64,000 bases of DNA from Desulfovibrio sp. G11. GTDB lineage: Bacteria; Desulfobacterota; Desulfovibrionia; Desulfovibrionales; Desulfovibrionaceae. This document shows, one piece after another, positions 51,847 through 61,561 of the stretch. The translations under genes were made by a program, and so were the position numbers. Location: positions 124,001 to 188,000 of the forward strand of contig NZ_LT984798.1 of NCBI RefSeq assembly GCF_900243745.1. Direction: 5' to 3'. A model generated the notes under the pieces. The model ran no database searches. It was not told where the DNA came from and saw nothing but the letters and a program-made list of their open reading frames with translations. Every line of letters begins with the position of its first letter. Within the stretch, counting starts at the first letter, position 1.

Positions 51847-52197
51847 GCGGCCTCCTTATAAACTCACGACGTATCCGCCCCTCAAGGCAGGTGAAGATCG
51901 TAGCTCGCGCCTGTCCACCCTGCAAGACTGTACGTATGCGCCGGCTCGCATGCCGGCTGTGCGGGGCGTTCTCCGTCCGGCATCTGCTTTGCCTCAGCCA
52001 TCGGCAAGGTCGTATCGTTGCCGTATTGCACAGGAGCCGCAGTCAGTGGCACAACTGTCGCCCCCCGTAGCTGTGAGCGCAGCGGTATTGACAAAAGCCA
52101 CTGTTTCCGCCAACCTATTTCATACCATATTGATAAGAAATAGCCGGGACCTGTTGAATACCGAAAAAAACAATGCCGGCCGCCAAGGGGACAGATC
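51847..52197. other. Divergent region cinA / metY
   Basis: About 350 bases without a gene. It contains a self-complementary pair CAGTGGC / GCCACTG and a GC-rich palindrome GCCGGC, but no complete riboswitch was recognised. Confidence 0.4.
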
Positions 52198-53490
52198 ATG
52201 ACTGACAATAAAAACAGCCTGCGTTTTGAAACGCTGCAGGTACATGCAGGCCAGGAAAAACCGGATTCGGCCAGCGGCGCACGGGCAGTACCCATCTATC
52301 AGACCACATCATATGTGTTCAACGACTGTGCCCATGCCGAGGCGCGCTTCAACCTGACCGACCCCGGCAACATATACAGCCGGCTGACCAATCCCACGCA
52401 AGACGCCCTGGAGCAGCGCGTGGCGGCCCTTGAAGGCGGTGTGGCCGCCCTGGCAACGGCCAGCGGCGCGGCGGCTGTGAGCTATGCCCTGCAAAACCTG
52501 GCCCGGGCCGGAGACCATATTGTGGCGGCAAAAACCCTCTATGGCGGAACCTACAACCTGCTTGCCCATACCTTCAAGGACTCGGGCATTGAAACCACCT
52601 TTGTGGACCCGGGGCAGACAGACTTTTTCGAGCCAGCCATAACCCCCCGCACACGTGCGATCTTTGTGGAGAGCATGGGCAACCCCCACAGCAATATCGT
52701 AGATATGAAGGCTCTGGCAAACCTTGCCCATCACCACTCCATCCCGCTGGTAGTGGACAATACCTTTGCCACGCCATGGCTCATGCGTCCCATTGAGCAC
52801 GGCGCGGATATCGTTGTTCACTCGGCGACCAAGTTTATGGGCGGTCATGGCGCAGCTCTGGGCGGAATTATTGTGGATGGCGGCCACTTTGACTGGGCCT
52901 CTGCCGGAAAGTTTTCCCACCTGAGTGAGCCGGACCCGAGCTATCACGGGCTGAGCTTCACAAAGGCCGTCGGGGCGGCGGCCTATATAGTGCGGGCGCG
53001 GGCCATTCTGCTGCGCGATCTGGGCGCAGCTATGGCCCCCCTGCACGCCTTTCTCATCCTTCAGGGGCTTGAAACCCTGTCTCTGCGTGTGGAACGCCAC
53101 GTGCAAAACGCTCTGGCCGTGGTGCGCCATCTGCATAAGCATCCCAAGGTCGAAGCCGTCAATCATCCGAGCCTGCCCCAAAGCCCAAGTCATGCTCTGT
53201 ACAAACGCTACTTTCCGCACGGCGGAGGCAGCATCTTTACCATAGAAATCAAAGGCGGCGCAGCAGAAGCCAGGGCCTTTATCGACAGGCTGCGCATATT
53301 CTCGCTGCTGGCCAACGTGGCGGACGCAAAGTCGCTGGTCATACATCCCGCGTCCACCACGCATTCACAAATGACGGAACAGGAACTGGCAAGCACAGGC
53401 ATACGGCCCAATACCGTGCGCCTGTCCATCGGCATCGAGCATATTGACGATATTCTTGCCGATCTGGACCAGGCCCTGGCTGCCCTGTAA
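52198..53490 (+). CDS. metY: O-acetylhomoserine sulfhydrylase (MetY)
   Basis: 430-residue PLP enzyme of the Cys/Met metabolism family making homocysteine from O-acetylhomoserine and sulfide; in a sulfidogenic organism direct sulfhydrylation is expected. The substrate-side YSRLTNPTQDALEQRVAALE, the PLP aspartate in VVDNTFATPWLMRP and the PLP lysine in HSATKFMGGHG are visible. Length about 430 and the extended GIIVDGGHFDW insertion are typical of MetY rather than MetB/MetC. The ATG follows AAGGGG. Confidence 0.93.
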   Translation: MTDNKNSLRFETLQVHAGQEKPDSASGARAVPIYQTTSYVFNDCAHAEARFNLTDPGNIYSRLTNPTQDALEQRVAALEGGVAALATASGAAAVSYALQNLARAGDHIVAAKTLYGGTYNLLAHTFKDSGIETTFVDPGQTDFFEPAITPRTRAIFVESMGNPHSNIVDMKALANLAHHHSIPLVVDNTFATPWLMRPIEHGADIVVHSATKFMGGHGAALGGIIVDGGHFDWASAGKFSHLSEPDPSYHGLSFTKAVGAAAYIVRARAILLRDLGAAMAPLHAFLILQGLETLSLRVERHVQNALAVVRHLHKHPKVEAVNHPSLPQSPSHALYKRYFPHGGGSIFTIEIKGGAAEARAFIDRLRIFSLLANVADAKSLVIHPASTTHSQMTEQELASTGIRPNTVRLSIGIEHIDDILADLDQALAAL

Positions 53491-53753
53491 TCCCCATCGT
53501 CCGGCGGTGAAGGACGCAGTGCAGAAGACCTTTGTCTGCCCCGCGTGACGCCGCCGGGCATGGCGTTTCTGCCCTGCCATATGTACACTGCGCTGTTTGC
53601 GTTCTCACCCCTGAAACACATTGTCTTTTTAGAGGCTATTGCATAAACTTGTACGGGTCGGCGTCAGCCATGTCCGCGCAGGGCAAAAACGGTTTGCCCA
53701 CAAGCGCTCAGGAACCGCCAGCCGTACTGCCGCACCCTCTGAGGAGAACGTTC

Positions 53754-54209
53754 ATGTTGAAAAAGCTTGTGGCCTTTGTGTTCGTCATGCTTCTGGCCAT
53801 GCCTGCCCTGGCGGAAGAGCTGAATACCAAATACTTTACCGTTAATATTCCCGAAGGCTGGAAGGTGATCATGCCTCCCACGGAAAATCAGGGAACCACC
53901 AGTGCCATCTTTGCCAATTCTGCGGGCAATGCCTCGGTGACGTTTGTCGTTGGCCCCAACAGCGGTGCCGACACCAAGACCATCGCGGATATGTTTGCCA
54001 AACAGTTCAAGGCACCCAAACCGCCAGTAGAAAAAAACGGCCAGTACACCTTTACCTTTGCCCAGCAGGACATTACCAGCCAGGCCTGGGTGGCCTCGCA
54101 TGGAGACGTGTTCATGATCACGGTCATGGCCGGAGACCGCAAAGCTGCCGCCGCCTTTGTGAAAAAGCATGTTAAAAGTCCGGAATTTCCGGCGCTGCTG
54201 CCCAAGTAG
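53754..54209 (+). CDS. Small secreted periplasmic protein of unknown function
   Basis: 151-residue protein with a clear signal peptide (KKLVAFVFVMLLAMPALA, cleavage near residue 20). The mature part begins ELNTKYFTVNIPEGWKVIMP and resembles the DcrB/PsbP-like single-domain layout: a short beta-rich protein with a conserved Gly-Trp early and a mixed alpha/beta core. No catalytic motif is seen. The start at 53754 has GAGGAGAA upstream. Ends at a strong terminator. Confidence 0.8.
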   Translation: MLKKLVAFVFVMLLAMPALAEELNTKYFTVNIPEGWKVIMPPTENQGTTSAIFANSAGNASVTFVVGPNSGADTKTIADMFAKQFKAPKPPVEKNGQYTFTFAQQDITSQAWVASHGDVFMITVMAGDRKAAAAFVKKHVKSPEFPALLPK

Positions 54210-54226
54210 CAATCAGCCCTGTTTGA

Positions 54227-54271
54227 CATACAACGGCCGCGCTCACATGAGCGCGGCCGTTGTATGTTTTT
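54227..54271 (+). terminator. Strong rho-independent terminator
   Basis: 19-bp perfect stem with a two-base centre, followed by TTTTTCTG. It begins 17 bases after the stop of the small periplasmic protein gene. Confidence 0.88.
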
Positions 54272-54532
54272 CTGAAAAAATATTTTCTGCAATACCAGCA
54301 GATTAACAACAGCAGTTTATGCCCTTTCCTTCCCTCCTCACGGCACCGGCAAACCCTGTGGACTGAAAAGCGGCAACTGGAGCTGTTTTTTTGCAAGTAT
54401 TCTCTATCTGCGGGATATCTGCTCACCAGATCAACATTATTGCTACATTTTTTATTTTTGTGTAACTGCTTGTCAGGCGGCATATCGCCGACACCCCGGC
54501 ACCGCCGGAAATCTCAACGCCAGGAGAGCGTT
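54272..54532. other. Leader of the nickel/cobalt transport genes
   Basis: About 260 bases with no gene and an AT-rich stretch near 54430-54470. A NikR-type operator or metal riboswitch would be expected, but none was recognised with confidence. Confidence 0.35.
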
Positions 54533-55303
54533 ATGTGGAGAATCTGCTGTACTTGCGTGGCTCTTGTTCTTTTTTGGGGAACTCAGGCTCAGGCCCACTT
54601 CGGCATGGTCATTCCGTCCACACCAACGGTAACCGACAAAAAAGAAGCCACGGTCAAGCTGGACATTGCCTTTGCCCACCCCATGGAACTTCAGGGAATG
54701 CCCATGGAAGAGCCCAGGGCTTTCACTGTTACACATAACGGCAATACTGAAGACATAAAGGGGCTGCTCAAGCCCGCAACCTTTATGGGCACCAAGGCAT
54801 GGACAGCCGCCTTTGCCATCAAAAAACCCGGCGTCTACCAGTTTGCCCTGGAGCCGCAGCCCTATTTTGAACCCGCTGAAGACTGTTATATAATTCACTA
54901 TACCAAAACTGTGGTTGCTGCCTTTGGCGAAGAAGAAGGCTGGACGGAACCGCTGGGCCTCAAGACTGAAATTGTTCCGCTTACCCGCCCCTTTGCCAAC
55001 TATACGGGCAATGTCTTTCAGGGGCAGGTACTGCTTGATGGAAAGCCCGTTCCCGGCGCCGAAGTAGAGATTGAAAGCTATAACAAGGGCAAGGGGCATG
55101 TGGCGCCCAACGAATTCTATGTAACCCAGGTAGTCAAGGCAGACCAGAACGGCGTGTTTGCCTATGGTGTACCCTGGGCCGGTTGGTGGGGATTTGCCGC
55201 CCTGAATACGGCTGACGAAAAAATGGATTACAAGGGTGAAGGCAAATCCGTGGAACTTGGCGCAGTGTTGTGGGTCAACTTTGCCGCCCCTCGCACCAAA
55301 TAA
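54533..55303 (+). CDS. nikK: NikK-type periplasmic component of nickel ECF transporter (DUF4198)
   Basis: 256-residue protein with a signal peptide (CCTCVALVLFWGTQAQA, cut before HFGMVIPS). The mature N-terminal His and the DUF4198 layout (LDGKPVPGAEVEIESYNKG, WAGWWGFAAL) fit the periplasmic partner of Ni/Co ECF systems, thought to hand metal to the membrane component. It is the first gene of the transport cluster. The start at 54533 has AGGAGAG upstream. Specificity for nickel rather than cobalt is inferred from the pairing with NikL and NikM. Confidence 0.8.
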   Translation: MWRICCTCVALVLFWGTQAQAHFGMVIPSTPTVTDKKEATVKLDIAFAHPMELQGMPMEEPRAFTVTHNGNTEDIKGLLKPATFMGTKAWTAAFAIKKPGVYQFALEPQPYFEPAEDCYIIHYTKTVVAAFGEEEGWTEPLGLKTEIVPLTRPFANYTGNVFQGQVLLDGKPVPGAEVEIESYNKGKGHVAPNEFYVTQVVKADQNGVFAYGVPWAGWWGFAALNTADEKMDYKGEGKSVELGAVLWVNFAAPRTK

Positions 55304-55308
55304 AATAT

Positions 55309-55341
55309 TCCCGCGTCAGCATGCCTGACATTCACGCGGGA
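55309..55341 (+). terminator. Hairpin after nikK
   Basis: Stem TCCCGCGT / ACGCGGGA with an inner TCAG-CATGC-CTGA hairpin, no T tract. It may partly attenuate transcription between nikK and nikM. Confidence 0.4.
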
Positions 55342-55533
55342 CGATTACACAGCGTTATGCTGTGCAGCCCGGTTCCGCCTTCTTTTTTTCTTGCCCCTTG
55401 CGGCCGGAAAAAGGACAAGGTATGAGCAGATGCGGAATCATTCATGCCGGTTCCCGCGTTGGCCTGTGAGGCTGCACGGGAGCCGGCAGCGTATACTCCG
55501 TTGTTTCAGCCGGTCCGCCGGAAAGGATGGCCC

Positions 55534-56157
55534 ATGCACATAGCTGAAGGAGTTCTGTCTCCCCCTGTTCTGGTTACAGGCTACGCGCTTGCCGCTGCCG
55601 GCACGGCCATGGGCCTTCGCAGGCTGGATTACGACAGGCTGATGACTGTAGCCATTCTGGCTGCGGTCTTTTTTGTCGGCTCTCTTATCCATGTGCCCAT
55701 CGGTCCTTCCAGCGCCCACCTTATCCTGAACGGCCTTCTGGGAGTACTGCTGGGGTGGGCGGTCTTTCCCGCCATTCTGTCAGCTCTGGCCCTGCAGGCC
55801 CTGCTTTTTCAATACGGGGGGCTGGTGGTCCTTGGGGTCAACAGCTTTACCATGGCCTTTTCCGGCCTTGTGGCCTGGTATATCTTTCGCGGGCTTACGC
55901 ACCTCTGGCCCGGCACACGGGGGTTGCGGGCCGCGGCTTTTTGCGGCGGAGCCGTGGGAGTGCTGGGGGCCGGCCTCTTGACGGCTCTGGCTCTCGCCTT
56001 CAGCGATGAAGGTTTTCTTACGGCCGCCAAGCTCATTTTTTTGGCCCACTTGCCCATCATGCTGATTGAAGGGCTTATCACCATGTTCACTGTGGGCTTT
56101 ATAGCCAGGGTGCGCCCGGAAATGCTGCAACTCACAACGCAAAAAAGCGCAACCTGA
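55534..56157 (+). CDS. nikM: CbiM/NikM substrate-specific membrane component
   Basis: 207-residue membrane protein with about six hydrophobic segments. It starts MHIAEGVLSPPV: His2 at the extreme N-terminus is the metal ligand of CbiM/NikM proteins and decides the start at 55534. The SLIHVPIGPSSAHLILNGL block with His residues is conserved. It is the S-component of an ECF transporter and works with the T and A components encoded downstream. Confidence 0.92.
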   Translation: MHIAEGVLSPPVLVTGYALAAAGTAMGLRRLDYDRLMTVAILAAVFFVGSLIHVPIGPSSAHLILNGLLGVLLGWAVFPAILSALALQALLFQYGGLVVLGVNSFTMAFSGLVAWYIFRGLTHLWPGTRGLRAAAFCGGAVGVLGAGLLTALALAFSDEGFLTAAKLIFLAHLPIMLIEGLITMFTVGFIARVRPEMLQLTTQKSAT

Positions 56158-56308
56158 GCATCAGTTTTTTCAAGGCGAAATTCTCTTGCAGCCTGTCAGC
56201 CCGCTGAATCGCGCCTGAAGCATGACGCGCCTGCGTGGCATACTTTTGCCCGTGCAACAGCCGGAACAGCCGTACAAAAAAGTTTTTCAGATCGGAAAGG
56301 AGTCGGCC

Positions 56309-57109
56309 ATGCCTTATTGCAACAGCATCTCATACTCCCATGCCCCGGCAAGAGACAGCGCCCGCCCCCCCTGTTTTTTCTTGCACATGCGCGGCTACAC
56401 GTCACCGATCCCCGTCTCTCTGCTTGCCTGCCTTCTGGCTGCCGCCCTGTATTTTCTTTCCTGCACTCCCGCTCAGGCCCACAGGGTCAATATTTTTGCC
56501 TGGACTGAAGGCCGACAGGTGATGGTACAATGCGGCTTCAGCGGCGGAAACAACGTAAAGAACGGCCAGATCACGGTGTATGACGCCGCCAATGGTACAA
56601 TATTGCTTGAAGGGCGCACCGACACCAATGGTATGTTTCATTTTGACATACCACCACAAGGCAGAAAAAACGGCTTGCGTATACGTATCAATGCAGGTGA
56701 AGGGCATCAGAACGAATGGCAGCTTGATGCGGAAGAGCTGGACCAGGCTCCTGAACCTTCAGGCGCAAGTCCCGCGCAGACAGGAAATACCGGCAGTGTA
56801 CCCGCAGCGCAACCTACGGATAGGCCCGTTACCGCGCGGGGGTCCACCGCACAGGTTGAGCCTGCAGCCGTTACCTCGGGCAACGGGGTTTCCATCGCAA
56901 TAGAAGAAATACGCGCCAGTGTGGACGCCGCCCTTGAGGCGCAGGATGCCCGCTTCAACGCCCTGCTGGAGTCCCGCCTGGCCCCGCTGCGCCGCCAACT
57001 GGCGGAGATGCGGCAAGACGGCCCGGGATTACGGGAAATAGTGGGCGGCATGGGCTGGCTTGTGGGCCTGGCCGGAATTGCCCTGTATTTGCGCTCGCGG
57101 CATCGTTAA
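56309..57109 (+). CDS. nikL: NikL-like auxiliary component of nickel ECF transporter
   Basis: 266-residue protein with an N-terminal membrane anchor/signal (LLACLLAAALYFLSCTPAQA) and a second hydrophobic segment at the C-terminus (MGWLVGLAGIALYL). The mature part begins HRVNIFAWTEGRQVMVQCGF; an N-terminal His after cleavage and this beta-sandwich match NikL. A Pro/Ala/Thr-rich linker and a helical coiled segment (ALEAQDARFNALLESRLAPL) precede the anchor. The start at 56309 (AAAGGAG) is preferred over 56222. Confidence 0.8.
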   Translation: MPYCNSISYSHAPARDSARPPCFFLHMRGYTSPIPVSLLACLLAAALYFLSCTPAQAHRVNIFAWTEGRQVMVQCGFSGGNNVKNGQITVYDAANGTILLEGRTDTNGMFHFDIPPQGRKNGLRIRINAGEGHQNEWQLDAEELDQAPEPSGASPAQTGNTGSVPAAQPTDRPVTARGSTAQVEPAAVTSGNGVSIAIEEIRASVDAALEAQDARFNALLESRLAPLRRQLAEMRQDGPGLREIVGGMGWLVGLAGIALYLRSRHR

Positions 57110-57126
57110 CGTTCATTTGCCGCCAC

Positions 57127-57888
57127 ATGTTTGATCAACCCTTTGTCCGCCCTTCAGCCATACAGCGCCTGGATCCGCGTGTACGCATGGGCAGCGCCGC
57201 TCTGGCGGCGTTGAGCATTTCAACATTGCAAACTGCTTCGGCATGCAGCCTGGGGCTTGCATTGGGGCTGTTGCTGCTGATTTTTGCCAAACCGCCTCTG
57301 TTGCCGCTGCTGCAACGCTTGGCTGTGGTCAATGTTTTTGTGGTTTTTCTGTGGTGCGTCACGCCCATAACCATGCCGGGATGTGAAGTTCTCAGTTGGG
57401 GGCCTGTAAGCGTCAGCGCTGAAGGCCTGTATCTGGCCCTGCTGGTGAGCATCAAGTCCAATGCCATTGTGTGCACCTTTCTGGCGCTTGTTGCCACCAT
57501 GCATGCCTCCACGGCCGGACGTGCCCTCGAATGCCTGCACTGTCCACGCAAGCTGGTTTTTCTTTTTCTGTTCACAGCGCGCTACGTTCACGTTATCGCA
57601 CAACAGTGGCAAAACCTGAGCGTGGCTGCCCGGTTGCGGGGGTTTCGCCCAAAAAGCAATATGCATACCTACCGCACACTGGCGTCCCTGCTGGGCCTCT
57701 TGCTGGTGCGCAGTTATGAACGCTCCCTGCGAGTTCGTGAGGCCATGCTGCTTCGTGGATTTTCAGGCCAGTTTCATTCAGTGTCCATGTTCAGAGTCCG
57801 CCCACCGGACATCCTGTTTGCTGTTTTTGTGCTGCTCTGCCTTGTGGGCATTGTGGCCGTAGAATACAAGGATACGCTTTATGGTTGA
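57127..57888 (+). CDS. nikQ: CbiQ/NikQ energy-coupling transmembrane component
   Basis: 253-residue T-component of an ECF transporter with about five hydrophobic segments. The start FDQPFVRPSAIQRLDPRVRM is typical of CbiQ. The cytoplasmic coupling helices with the two Ala-Arg-Gly-like motifs are visible as VAARLRGFRPK and REAMLLRGFSGQF, which contact the ATPase. It overlaps the ATPase gene by 8 bases. Confidence 0.9.
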   Translation: MFDQPFVRPSAIQRLDPRVRMGSAALAALSISTLQTASACSLGLALGLLLLIFAKPPLLPLLQRLAVVNVFVVFLWCVTPITMPGCEVLSWGPVSVSAEGLYLALLVSIKSNAIVCTFLALVATMHASTAGRALECLHCPRKLVFLFLFTARYVHVIAQQWQNLSVAARLRGFRPKSNMHTYRTLASLLGLLLVRSYERSLRVREAMLLRGFSGQFHSVSMFRVRPPDILFAVFVLLCLVGIVAVEYKDTLYG

Positions 57889-58633
57889 TACCACGGATCC
57901 GCCATGCGCCATTTTTGCCCTTGAAAACATCCACTTCAGCTATGAGCGTGACGGACAGCAGCATCCGGTGCTCCGGGGCGTTGATATGGCCCTCATGCCG
58001 GGACAGCATGTGGGATTTTACGGTCCCAACGGCAGTGGAAAAACCACGCTTTTCCGCTGCATAACCGGCCTGACGCGCCCGCAGCAGGGAGTTGTGCGCT
58101 TTCATGGCCGCGAACTGCATGCCGAAAAAGATTTTTACCACCTTCGCTGCGGCGTGGGCTTTGTGCTGCAACACGCCGAAGACCAGCTTTTCTTTCCGTC
58201 CGTGCTTGAAGATGTGGCCTTTGGCCCGCTGAACCTGGGTTTTTCGCCTGATGAAGCCCGGCAGCGCGCTGTTGAAACATTGCAGCATATCGGGCTGGAC
58301 GGCTTTGAAAACCGCCTTACACACAGACTTTCCGGCGGAGAAAAAAAACTGGTTTCCCTGGCCGCCGTGCTGGCCATGCGCCCGGAGGCCCTGCTGCTGG
58401 ACGAGCCGACCAACGGACTGGATAACGAGGCACGCCGGCATATTACCGATATTTTGCGCGGTCTTGATACTGCCCGTATAACCATTTCCCATGACTGGGA
58501 TTTTCTGGCACAAGTCTCTTCCACCTATCTCACGCTCGACAAGGGCCACCTGAACGCCGATGCGCCGGACTTTACCCACGCGCATACCCATGCTCACCCT
58601 CTGGGCAACGAGCCGCACGCCCATGCGCATTAA
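57881..58633 (+). CDS. nikO: CbiO/NikO ATP-binding component with His-rich tail
   Basis: 250-residue ABC ATPase. Walker A is GPNGSGKTT, the signature is LSGGEKK and Walker B is LLLDEPTNGLD, with the switch His in ITISHDWDF. The last 25 residues contain eight His in THAHTHAH and PHAHAH, which likely bind nickel or cobalt and may act as a sensor or store. It completes the NikKMLQO set. Nickel would feed the NiFe hydrogenases common in sulfate reducers. Confidence 0.92.
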   Translation: MVDTTDPPCAIFALENIHFSYERDGQQHPVLRGVDMALMPGQHVGFYGPNGSGKTTLFRCITGLTRPQQGVVRFHGRELHAEKDFYHLRCGVGFVLQHAEDQLFFPSVLEDVAFGPLNLGFSPDEARQRAVETLQHIGLDGFENRLTHRLSGGEKKLVSLAAVLAMRPEALLLDEPTNGLDNEARRHITDILRGLDTARITISHDWDFLAQVSSTYLTLDKGHLNADAPDFTHAHTHAHPLGNEPHAHAH

Positions 58634-58956
58634 AGCAATCCGCCGGGCAGACGGTATCCGCATGTTTTCCGGCCATGGCAGCAACGGGGCATACTCTGCG
58701 GCGCACCCACAACAATCATTATAATACACTAAATAAAATACTTGATATAGGATATCCAGTTATCCTGAAACGCCGGACAGCGCCTTTTGCCAAGCCGTCA
58801 CATAAAGGGGACTGGATTTATATTTCTATAAGCATTATACTGAACACGTTGCTGTTTTTCCTGCAGGACACATCGAAGGCGGCCAGCCTTCACAAATCAA
58901 TCCAGAACGTCATCATTCCCACCGATCCTTTGTAATAATGGACGGTTGAGATTTTT
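58634..58956. other. Intergenic region before the PAS-GGDEF gene
   Basis: About 320 bases with no convincing gene. AT-rich around 58720-58760, consistent with a promoter for the signalling gene. Confidence 0.4.
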
Positions 58957-60373
58957 ATGCTGAACAAGTCAAGCATCATACCAGAACATATACAGCTCGA
59001 ATCACACGACCCTGTCTGGGAGTGGCACACGACATCCGACAGGCTTTTCATGAGCGTAGGCGCCCTTGCCCAGCTACGCATGGACGGCAAACCGCCGCGC
59101 AGCATGAAAGATTATCTGGAGCACTGCCCCCTCGAAAGCCTGGCTCCCCTTCTTGAATCTATGGAAAAAGCGCTCAACGGCTCCCACGGGCCGCACCTTG
59201 AAGTGTTTTATCCTTTTGACAGTTTTCTGGTACGGTCTCAGATACTGGTCTTGCGGCGCGACGTTTTCGGTCGCGGAACCCTGGTAACAGGCTGCAACGT
59301 GGCTATGGACAGACAAAGGCTTGCACCCACTGCTGCCGCCGCCCCCGTGCCGGCACCCCAGCCCCCGCCCCGAAGCCTGGCCGAAGCCGCCGTTCCTTCC
59401 ACGGCCCGCAGCGACGCCAGCCGCCTCATGCTGGCCCTCAACGCCGCCAGCGATGGCCTGTGGGACTGGGATCCCAGCACCAATGCCATTTATTTCAGTC
59501 CCCGCTACCTCGACATGCTTGGCTACACCAGCGAAGAATTCCCCCCCCCTGTCCACATCATGGACCAGCAAGGTACACCCCGACGATTACGACAACATCG
59601 TTCCCATGCAGATTGAATTCATCAACAACCCCAAAATGGGCGACAGCTTTGAATGCACCTACCGGATGCAGCGCGGCGACGGCACCTGGGCATGGATTCT
59701 CAGCCGGGGCTATGTGACTCACCGCGACGCAAGCGGCAAGGCCATCCGCGTTGTGGGCCTGCACACAGACGTCAGCGCGAGCCAGGGCGACAGGGCACGG
59801 CTTGAAGAGCTGGTGCGTAACGACGCCCTTACCGGACTGCGCAGCCGCACCTATTATGGAATGACTGTCGACAAGCTGGAACAGCAGCAGATGCGGCCCG
59901 TCAGCATCATCATCGCCGACATGGACGGACTCAAAATGGTCAACGACCATGTAGGCCATACCGAAGGCAGCGAAATGCTCTGCCAGGCAGCCATCATACT
60001 GCGCGGCAGTCTCAATGCCACCGACTGTATCGCCCGCATGGGCGGCGATGAATTTGCCGCCATTGTGCCGGGTTGCGCCAAGGAAGACCTTGAGGCGCTC
60101 ATCCAGCGGGTCAGAGACGCTTTTGATGCCTATAATGCCGACCCGGACCATGTGCCGACACACATGTCTGTGGGCGGAGCATGCGCTGACGACATGAACA
60201 CCACCCTGGCCCAGGCCCTGTCGGAGGCGGATCGCAACATGCTGGCCGTCAAGCACGAAAGCAGCCCAAAGTGGCGCCTGCGCATAAAAAACTGGATAGA
60301 AAACCGGACCGGCAAGACAATTCAGCTTGAAGACAGCCGCTACAGGATGCCCCCCACGCACGACGACTCTTGA
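58957..60373 (+). pseudogene. PAS-GGDEF diguanylate cyclase, frame broken at a C9 tract
   Basis: About 472 codons when two frames are joined. The first frame covers an N-terminal domain (WEWHTTSDRLFMSV), an Ala/Pro-rich linker, and the start of a PAS domain (DGLWDWDPSTNAIYFSPRYL) to about codon 195. At the run of nine C (59541-59549) the frame is off by one; with eight C it would continue in the second frame as SWTSKVHPDDYDNIVP, the rest of the PAS/PAC and an intact GGDEF domain (RMGGDEFAA). Cytoplasmic, no membrane segment. The tract may be phase-variable, a true mutation or a sequencing error. Confidence 0.82.
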
Positions 60374-60386
60374 CGTGGAGCGCACT

Positions 60387-61481
60387 TTGAGCCAAAGTAT
60401 GCCCATGTCCGAAGATAACCCTCCCCCTACGCAGGCCCTCGGCGCGTCCGTGACGGAAATTCCCGTTGTTCAGGAACCCGAGAGCGGCCAGAAGCTACTT
60501 CAGTTCCTGCAACGTCGCTTGAACCTGCCCCAGGCCATGCTGCACCGTTGGGTGCGCACAGGACAGGTCAGGATCAACGGCAGTCGCTGCAAACCATTTT
60601 CCCGTGTACAGACCGGCGACACCATCCGCCTGCCGCCTTTCGCCATGAAAATGGCTGCGCAGTGCGATTCGGCCTCACCCACTCCGGCCAGCAAGGGACA
60701 AAGCAAGGACGATGCCCCCGAAGACGGCCCCCCTCTGCCGCCGCTGGTTGGCAAGTCCGGCTATCTGTGGGCGTTTGACAAGCCTGCCGGGCTGCCCGTC
60801 CATCCTGGAACCGGGCATGAAGACAGTCTGACCACTCGTCTGTCCTGTCATTTTGCCGGGGCCAGCTTTATGCCCACGCCTGTGCACCGGCTGGACCGGG
60901 GGACCTCGGGAATCATCCTGGTGGCCGCCTCGTACGCGGCCCTTGATGAGACGCAGCGGGCGTTGCGCGCCAACGCCATGCACAAGGAATATGTAGCCTG
61001 GGTAGCCGGGCGCTGGCCCCATACACAAACCTGCCTTGTGCGGCATTTTTTACGCAAGGAAGCCGTGGACGGCTTTGAACGGGTGCGCCCGGTAAAAGCC
61101 GACGCCCCGGATGCCAAAGAAGCCCTCTGCCTTGTCCGCGCTCTGAGCATCGCCGACAGGGCAAGCCTTGTGCAGGTACGCCTGCTCACGGGGCGGACCC
61201 ATCAGATACGGGTGCAGCTTTCCAGCCTGGGGCATCCTGTGCTTGGCGACACCAAGTACGGGCAGGCCCGCGCAGGAGTAACGCTGTACCTGCACTCCTT
61301 GCGCGTAATATTGCCCGAAGGCCCGTCTTTTACCTGTCTTCCGTCCTGGAGCGGCCCGCGCGCCCTGACGGCCCTGCCCGAGAGCATTCCGTACAGCCTG
61401 CCCGCCTCCCCGCCGCCTTCCTGCCCTGATGGGGCCTTCCCATTGGGTGAAGATGCTGCTACAATTTCTCTTTTACATTAG
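60387..61481 (+). CDS. RluA-family RNA pseudouridine synthase
   Basis: 364-residue pseudouridine synthase with an N-terminal S4 RNA-binding domain (LQRRLNLPQAMLHRWVRTGQ) and the catalytic domain with aspartate in HRLDRGTSGI, followed by LLTGRTHQIRVQLSSLGHPV. It isomerises uridine in rRNA or tRNA; the target is probably 23S rRNA as for RluC/RluD, but this is not certain. The TTG at 60387 is chosen because GGAG lies six bases before it; ATG codons at 60399 and 60405 are alternatives. A variable Pro/Ser-rich insert lies between the two domains. Confidence 0.88.
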   Translation: MSQSMPMSEDNPPPTQALGASVTEIPVVQEPESGQKLLQFLQRRLNLPQAMLHRWVRTGQVRINGSRCKPFSRVQTGDTIRLPPFAMKMAAQCDSASPTPASKGQSKDDAPEDGPPLPPLVGKSGYLWAFDKPAGLPVHPGTGHEDSLTTRLSCHFAGASFMPTPVHRLDRGTSGIILVAASYAALDETQRALRANAMHKEYVAWVAGRWPHTQTCLVRHFLRKEAVDGFERVRPVKADAPDAKEALCLVRALSIADRASLVQVRLLTGRTHQIRVQLSSLGHPVLGDTKYGQARAGVTLYLHSLRVILPEGPSFTCLPSWSGPRALTALPESIPYSLPASPPPSCPDGAFPLGEDAATISLLH

Positions 61482-61561
61482 GGTCCGCACAGGCGGGCCT
61501 TTCAAAAAGCGCCCCGCGAGAGCCCGCCGCCTTGCGTCAGGGACGCAACAAGGTTACCGCC

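Noticed and set aside
52040..52110. Possible cobalamin riboswitch before metY, because of GCCACTG
   Set aside because: Only a short complementary pair is present; the other conserved B12-riboswitch segments are missing.
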